NCBI GenBank assembly: GCA_023935145.1 | Contig: CM043705.1 | Location: forward strand, 16,892,501 to 16,956,500 | Direction: 5' to 3' | DNA from: Bretschneidera sinensis | Lineage: Eukaryota > Streptophyta > Magnoliopsida > Brassicales > Akaniaceae | Length of the DNA stretch: 64,000 bases | Shown: positions 58,111 through 64,000 of the stretch, in pieces | Numbering within the stretch: the stretch's first letter is position 1 | Layout of the letters: the number at the start of each line of letters is the position of its first letter | Position numbers and translations under genes: made by a program | Notes under the pieces: model-generated | What the model saw: only the letters and a program-made list of their open reading frames with translations | Told to the model about the DNA's origin: nothing | The model's database searches: none

Positions 58111-58833
58111 TTAGGGAAAAATATAAGGCAATCATGTTAATGAATTTGGGTAGTAAAACAACAGAATCCCAAGCGTATCATTACAAACTCCCATTTGGGC
58201 AGAGAATGTACATTTAGGATTTCCTATATGAACTAATAGCTGAATGTATACCAATTTTCGAAATGTCTAATACCTTTGGGTCGATAAGACACTTTAGACT
58301 AGTGTACATTCAAACAACAATTTCATGCTTATCAATAATTAACACACTCAATAACCAAATTTGGGCAGGCGATTGAATGTATTAATCTAACCCGAAAAAG
58401 TATGGAATAATCTTAAAAATTTAAAAAACATACCATTTTGGTAGCAACCATCCACTTCAACCCTTAAAATTATTTCAAACCGAGAATTAAAACAAAACTT
58501 ATGAGAGAGTATGATTTTTTTAATTTATTAAATAATTATTATTAATTTGAAATTTAGTAATTTGAAATTAAAAATAATGATTATTATATTTTTATTTTAA
58601 TCAAAGGTATGTTTGGTTCTACAATTCAGTCATGGGCTTGACCCCCTCGGCGTGGGCTTAAACTCAATTGTGGTTGAGTACTGTCTGTAGATGCCTTGTG
58701 GGCTGCCCTTGCTCTGAGCCGATTGTGGCGCACCTCTAATATTGTGGCCCAAGACTACTAACACTTATAATACGCATAACCTATATTTGTCCTTTATAAT
58801 GACAAGAGACAGTGGGTGTAATGATTGAATTCA

Positions 58834-58835
<2 letters not shown>

Positions 58836-58885
<50 letters not shown>
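58836..58885. repeat. (TA)n microsatellite
   Basis: About 50 bases of alternating TA in the 5' leader region of H. The rest of 58111-59043 has no coding signal. Confidence 0.95.
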
Positions 58886-58888
<3 letters not shown>

Positions 58889-59043
58889 ACAATTCAAAGC
58901 ATAACTCTATGCTAATAACAAAGGTTTTATAATAGTTGTTACAAGTAATATACATACAATCAAATATTACTTAAGAGTTGTTTACACATATACATATATG
59001 ACAAACATATGTGAGCAATAAATTTAAAAATATGTAAAGATCG

Positions 59044-59056
59044 GCTCTGATACTAA
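59044..59056 (-). other. H primer-binding site
   Basis: The minus strand reads TAGTATCAGAGC, one base different from the tRNA-iMet site. This sets the orientation of H. Confidence 0.85.
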
Positions 59057-59058
59057 CT

Positions 59059-59550
59059 ATTAAAAATTATAAGAATTTATTATACGTATTTAATATGATC
59101 TATTTAATATCACATACTTGATGTTTACGACATATTGTTATTCCGGTAACATCACAGAGATCTCAACACACTAATACGTGAAAGACTATCTAGCTAGGGT
59201 TCTTTATTTCCTTAAAACTCACACAGGTTAAGAGTTTTACTCTCTCTATTTAATACGATAGCTTTATAATAGGAAAAACTCACCTAGGTTAACATAGGAG
59301 AGGGACCTAACTCATATTTATAATAAACTTAATAAGCTATCATCATAGCCGATTAGATTTGTCAACTCCACACTACTGCCCAACTACATCTAAATCAATT
59401 AAGTGTATCCGGTCAACTCACATGATTAAGTGGATGTCAAGCCCACTAAATCTATCTCAGGAACTCATTCCAGTCCGTTTTATAAATATAAATCACTATA
59501 AACTAATGTAAACCCATCAATAATATTAGAACATTTTATATATTCTAACA
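59059..59550 (-). repeat. 5' LTR of H (right copy)
   Basis: A 492-bp LTR matching 12073-12540. Its inner end begins TATTAAAAA where the other copy has TGTTAAAAA. It ends CTAACA. Confidence 0.88.
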
Positions 59551-59569
59551 ATGTGACTAAATAATTTAA

Positions 59570-59760
59570 GGTTAAATTACATAAAAAAAAATTATGTAGT
59601 TTAGTTCAGTTTCATAACAAATTTTGAAGTTTATTTTTGTTCATACTAAACTATTTTGGTAAGCACTATTTGCACAAAAGGTTAACGGTGTTAATTTTAT
59701 CTTCAACTTCAGAGTTTGTTACGGAATTAAGCAAAATTACAAGATTTTCTATGTAATTTA
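59570..59760 (+). mobile_element. Foldback MITE F1
   Basis: About 191 bp with long imperfect terminal inverted repeats of about 60 bp; the outer ends are GGTTAAATTACATA and ATGTAATTTA. The asymmetric centre holds GGTTAACGGTGTTAATTTT. It is related to F2 in inverse orientation. No clear target duplication. Confidence 0.75.
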
Positions 59761-60053
59761 ATATTTTTAATAGAATTAAAAAAAATGTTTAGATGATGAA
59801 AAAACGAGAGAAAATATCATTTACTGATATAATTGTTATTTTTATACTAAATATCAATAAGTAGAATCATACTTGCAAGAAGGCAATGCAAAATTAATTA
59901 ATGACATAAACATAATTTGTTGCATTTGGTGTTACTTATCAAAAAAAATTTTTTTGTTGCATTTGGGGTCAGAGCTCCCAATTCTGTACATAATTCCGCA
60001 AAGAGTGAGCCAGCAAGCCGATAATAATCTCAGAATAAAAAAACATACTATAC

Positions 60054-60209
60054 CTTTGCAGTTTGGGTGTCAACAACTTCGTTCTCAGCTAAACCACATT
60101 TGTTCCCAACCAAAAGCTTGCATACAGTGTCATTGGCATATCTATCGATCTCATTCAATCACTGGTTGATATTGTTGAAGCTTTCCATCTCAGTAACATC
60201 ATAGATAAT
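60054..60209 (-). pseudogene. Rab GTPase exon fragment (RABD/Rab1-like)
   Basis: A 156-base segment encoding 52 codons with YDVT, ESFNN, EIDRYA and LLVGNKC motifs in the order found in plant Rab1/RABD proteins. GT and AG splice-like borders are present. Two lesions mark it as dead: the Trp of the usual KQW motif is a TGA stop, and the Asp of the NKxD guanine-binding motif is Gly. No neighbouring Rab exon is seen. Forward open frame 59873-60169 is antisense to it. Confidence 0.85.
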
Positions 60210-60369
60210 CTTTTGCAATCACGATCATACAGGTAAAGATGTGTAAAAATTTATTGACATTTAGAAGAGGAATAACAATTATACCTGTAAATAATATATA
60301 TATTTTTTTACTTTCTCATCATTCAAACAATCTTTTTTCTTTAAATTTTTCTATTGAACTTATCAAAAA

Positions 60370-60563
60370 GGTCAAATTATATTAAAAACCCCGTGGATTT
60401 TTTTTTTTTAATTTTATAACAAATTTTGAAGTTGAAGACAAAATTAACACCGTTAACCTTGATGTTAATGATGTCAATCACATGATTTAGTATTAACAAA
60501 AAAAAACCTCAGGGTTTGTTATAAAACTGAACCAAATCACAAAACTTTCTATGTAATTTAACC
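60370..60563 (-). mobile_element. Foldback MITE F2
   Basis: About 194 bp ending ATGTAATTTAACC. It contains AACACCGTTAACC and TTTTGAAGTTGAAGA, the reverse complement of the F1 centre. It therefore forms an inverted pair with F1 around the Rab fragment. Confidence 0.75.
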
Positions 60564-61669
60564 ATAATTTAATCAGGTAGTTAAATTGTTTTATCCTACA
60601 TGACAATAACATTGAATGAAAAGGAATTGATGGACCTAATTAGAAAAAAAATTGATAGTAAAGAAATTTATTTATCGCATTTGAAAGTATTAAGACCAAT
60701 TTAATCGAAAAGGTAAACTATGAAAGCTAATGGTGTTATTTAACCGATTCCTATTACATTTCCTGGGGGAAAAAAAATAGCAGTACATTTGCCTCTCTCG
60801 GCTGGGAGCATCACGGGCTTTTAATACATGGGCAAAACATAATTTTCTGGGCTAATAAGTATCATAATTCACGACTCATTCATGGCCTTCATGTGCTATT
60901 CTGAATATTCAAGGTCCTACTGACTAACTTTGTTTGGAAAAAAAGAACTAAAAAATGGTGAAAATGAGATTAAATAAAATGAAAAAAATTATGAAAAAAT
61001 TTATTTTTTTATGCCTTGTAAACGAATGATTAAGATATTCTTTTTATGCTTTTGTAAATCAATGGCTATTATGATACATTCAAAATGTAGCCAGCCTTGT
61101 TAAAATGGGTTTAAAATAAGGCTGACTGCATTTAGTAAATCACTGCACAACAATATCCGAACCCATTTTAAATAACACTTCAGATCCCCAGAACAAGCAC
61201 CTCAAACACAATATACATTCAGATTCTAATTGTAAAAAAAAAAAAAAAAACTCTTTACATCAGGAACTGTACTATCAAGGGAAATACCAGCATATTTTAC
61301 CTTGATGTCTCTACCTACTGATTATTTTGGCTTTTTTCCAGGATTAATACTACCTGCTAATATGTTTTAACAATAGAGGATGCTCATCAGAATCCAGAAA
61401 GGGTTAATGTTTAGCGAGAACGGTAGGAATCTAAGCCAAGATCTTGCTAACTTTGCTAAGGCTCTATCAAGTCTAACTGCAAATCCCTTCCTATTAAGCA
61501 TGCGCTTTCTACAAAAAAGCTTTCCATAGTCAGCATTACAAGAAAACCATTAGCAAAAGGGACCTTGGGTCTTGATACCGGGAAAAAATTGAGAACCCAC
61601 CATAGTGGAATAATTCCATATTCGCAAAGTTGCTCCTTAGCAGTCGGGCAAACATTCTCCACACAGAAA
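60564..61669. other. Intergenic and probable 3' UTR
   Basis: No gene. A 12-bp inverted repeat, TTAAAATGGGTT / AACCCATTTTAA, lies at about 61099-61170. The part next to 61669 is the 3' UTR of the following minus-strand gene; its end is not determined. Confidence 0.5.
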
Positions 61670-62834
61670 CTAATATGTGGGTTCGTCTGTAACATCAAAA
61701 GATAAAAGAATTAGCATTTACTACTAATTGAGAATTCACTTATTCCATGTGTCAACAACAGTAGTTTGAGATTCTGTATTCAAAGTCGAAGAAAATTCTA
61801 AAACGATAATAACAATTTATATTCTAAAGAAATGTGCATACCATCTCCACCGTCATCCATGTTAAAGTCATCTTCATCATCATCAAAATCAACATTCTGC
61901 AAAATTGTATAGAGCATTAAGAGCAGTTCTTTTGTTTCTATAAGTATATGATAAGCTTTCTATTTATCTACTACTCAAAATTTGTATGGAGATAACTTGT
62001 AAGAACATGTGACATTGGTCAGATATATGACTTTATATATAAACGACAAACATGTTCCAATAGAAAAGTTTCCTTCCATGTAATCCATTTACTGCTAAAG
62101 AAGTAAAGATGGGTCACCTCTACGAAGATATTCTTCAGTTGGAGTAAGTTAATATTGTAAACATCATTTATTACCACTCCAACATTTTGGGTGAACTCAG
62201 TAGTTTGAAAATTCTCTCTTCTTTTTGCCAACCCAATTCCAAAGGACGCATTTGTGCCTTTGTATCTTAATGTGAATATCCCACAGCATAAATAAAATAA
62301 CAATTATCATTTGCCATTAAGTATGAGGATGAACTAATGCTGATATAATGTTAAAAAACGTGGAGAAACAATGTAGCAAAACCAATAGAAATACACAGCA
62401 TCCAAAGTTTACTAAGAAAAACCTGATTATAATCTCCGTCATCACTGAATTCTTCATCAGCCTCTATCGCTCCATCGTCATCTCCGTCCCCATCTTCATC
62501 TTCCTTTTCCTTTCCATCTTTCTCCCCTTGGCCCTAGAGAACATATGAAATGATAATTATCAGGAATCCTAAAGAAGCGAAAAAAGGTCCAAATAGCAAT
62601 TCCTTTGAAAGAATTGCAAAGAATGAAGCAGAATAAATAATAATATTAATGTCAAAGGAAAAAAAAGATATAATTTACTGCCAAAAAAAGAGCATAAATA
62701 AATTTCATTAAATAAGGTTTTTCTCTCAAGTGTTGTGGGAGTAGGCTTTTGATTATATACGATTTATAACTACTAGAAATATTTTACCTGATACTTCTTT
62801 TCAAGCTTCTCAAAAAGATCTAACTTCTGCAGGT
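61670..62834 (-). CDS. RNA polymerase III subunit C31 (RPC31/RPC7-like), last four coding exons
   Basis: The host gene's C-terminal exons on the minus strand: 62788-62834 (DLQKLDLFEKLEKKYQ), 62423-62533 (acidic, ending EEFSDDGDYNQ), 61842-61896 (NVDFDDDEDDFNMDDG) and 61670-61686, which completes DDEPTY and the stop TAG. All introns have GT-AG ends and phases agree (47, 111, 55 and 17 bases). The acidic tail with the FSDDGDYNQN, DDEDDFNM and DDEPTY blocks is what I know from plant RPC31 proteins, which help Pol III initiation at tRNA and 5S genes. Upstream exons lie beyond 62834, probably outside the window; the first visible exon starts in phase 1. No lesion is seen. Confidence 0.82.
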
Positions 62835-62958
62835 CTGTCATAATAACATGAAACATCTAAATCAGTTTAATTAAATATATTGTATATGCCATAAAACATG
62901 AGTTCCTAGAGAGTAATCACATAGCTGATTCTAAAGCACAAAATGTCATTTCATTATT

Positions 62959-63192
62959 TTTTTGATAAGTAAAAAATTTATTATATCAAAAGCACTAATA
63001 AGGTGCAACTCTAAGTCAAAGGCTAATTACAAGAAAGAAACTCCACAAAATCTAAAAACTCCTCATTTACAAAAAAATTCCCTTTAAACCAAAAACTAAA
63101 AGTATTAAACCATTTATCCCTAACCACCTCTAGTGACCTCTCAAAACCCTCAAAAGCTACGGTTCCTTTCGTTCCACACTACCCAAAAAATA
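62959..63192 (-). mobile_element. 5'-truncated LINE fragment
   Basis: 234 bp flanked by the 13-bp duplication TCATTTCATTATT (62946-62958 and 63193-63205), as made by target-primed reverse transcription. On the minus strand it reads ERNRSFEGFERSLEVVRDKW in one reading with frame changes, like the C-terminal end of plant L1 proteins, and ends in TTATCAAAAAA. It lies upstream of the visible RPC31 exons, probably in an intron. Confidence 0.85.
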
Positions 63193-63270
63193 TCATTTCA
63201 TTATTGTGGTGAGCAAGCTCTCTGATCATAAACTAGTCATTCAAATTGGTGCACCGAGAAGTGAGACTTA

Positions 63271-63992
63271 GGGTGCGTTTGGGAAAGCTTTTGCCCACAG
63301 AAAAATAGCTAGTGGGAATAGATTTGGTAGCTTTTCCTAAAATTGTTGTTTGGTAAAATTTTACTACAACTTTTCCAAAAAGAGCTGTAAGGGAAAGCTA
63401 AAAATCATTTTTTTGGATAAGCAAGGGTGGATAAGCTTTTAGAATGTGCTTAACCGAGTAGCTCCTAAAATTTTAATGAATTTTTTATAAAACCAAAACT
63501 GCCCTTCCCACTTTTCACCAATTTTAATCAATTTTGATGAGGGCACTAAGTTAAATTAAATGAGAATTTCAAATTACATAAACTTGATATTGTTAAATAA
63601 TTTAATCACGGTTTTAGATGCTTTTTATTTTATTATTAACTAAAAATGATTTTTATTAGCATAAAGTTATTGATTATTATTAACTAATAAATGATTTTAT
63701 TTTTGTTGTTCATAAAAAAATACCTCTTTAGTTAATAAAATGATTTATTAAAATTGTATACCATTGAACTATGTTTATTCTGGTAATTTACAGTTTCATA
63801 GCATCATTAAGGTTACAATTACCAAACATTATTATTGATCACAACACACTTTCACAGTGCTTTTGCAAGATAGTTTACCAAACGCTCTATTGAGCTTTTA
63901 ACAGCAACACTTTCCACCGCTCTTTTGGTGCTAGTACTCTCACAACACTTTTGACACCAACACAGCTACCACACAACACTCCAAACGCACCC
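63271..63992 (+). mobile_element. MITE with TTA target duplication
   Basis: 722 bp with terminal inverted repeats GGGTGCGTTTGG and CCAAACGCACCC, flanked by TTA at 63268-63270 and 63993-63995. TIR and 3-bp TWA duplication fit PIF/Harbinger-type MITEs. No coding capacity. Related to 7670-8813. Confidence 0.87.
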
Positions 63993-64000
63993 TTAACAAA

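Larger units (their letters stand above)
12073..59550 (-). mobile_element. H: old Ty1/copia element hosting the whole nest
   Basis: The two outer LTRs (12073-12540 and 59059-59550) match over their length. The sequence next to the right one is a tRNA-iMet primer site in reverse orientation, so H reads right to left. Its pol fragments can be rejoined across two insertions. The RNase H frame runs from 53518 straight into 13646 once G is removed, and the RT frame runs across 56362/54289 once solo LTR S is removed. The flanks AGAAT (left) and ATGTG (right) do not match, so the target duplication has decayed or the element has rearranged. Lineage within copia is not assigned. Confidence 0.88.

Noticed and set aside
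59873..60169. Forward 98-residue frame
   Set aside because: Antisense to the Rab exon fragment.
61456..61698. Minus-strand 80-residue frame
   Set aside because: It overlaps the last RPC31 coding bases in another frame and lies mainly in the 3' UTR; no domain is seen.
62348..62548. Forward open frame MLKNVEKQCS...
   Set aside because: Antisense to the RPC31-like acidic exon 62423-62533.

Overview
The window is nuclear DNA from a flowering plant, most likely a eudicot. It is AT-rich, introns are spliced GT-AG, and most of it is LTR retrotransposons. Only the right edge holds a host gene. Species cannot be named from sequence alone.

Layout. Bases 1-1616 show no gene. A decayed Ty1/copia element (C1) occupies 1622-6893 with matching ATACT target duplications. 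A MITE-like element lies at 7670-8813, and its relative, in the opposite orientation, at 63271-63992. From 12073 to 59550 there is one deep nest, all of its elements on the minus strand except a solo LTR. Host element H is an old copia (LTRs 12073-12540 and 59059-59550). Its RNase H is split by element G (13652-53512, Athila-like gypsy, TSD CATGT), and its reverse transcriptase by solo LTR S (54290-56361). G's 3' region is split by E2 (15495-46457, Sirevirus-like copia). E2 is itself split twice by its own family: E1 (16480-26783) sits in its 3' LTR and E3 (32971-43423) in its gag. Junctions and 5-bp target duplications for G, E2, E1 and E3 were read directly. LTR differences counted by eye (about 29, 20 and 4 for E2, E1 and E3) agree with the nesting order.

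How the parts work together. Each Sirevirus-like copy encodes Gag, an in-frame UAG, Pro-Int-RT-RNase H, and then a separate 402-418 residue protein (ORF3). The 12-bp perfect palindrome CCAGTCGACTGG is clustered in two places in every copy: upstream of the LTR TATA box, and upstream of a second TATA box about 210 bp before ORF3. G, from a different superfamily, has a decayed ORF of apparently the same protein family in the same position. G also has its own word (TGCGCTCGATCGCA-like) clustered upstream of the LTR TATA box and upstream of that ORF. The best hypothesis from the window is an element-encoded regulator paired with an element-specific DNA word, like the VANC anti-silencing proteins of VANDAL transposons. 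The sequence suggests this but does not prove it.

Right flank. Bases 59570-60563 hold two inverted copies of a foldback MITE around a broken Rab GTPase exon. Bases 61670-62834 (minus) are the last four coding exons of an RNA polymerase III subunit C31-like gene, ending in DDEPTY. A 5'-truncated LINE with a 13-bp target duplication (62959-63192) and the second MITE lie just upstream of those exons.
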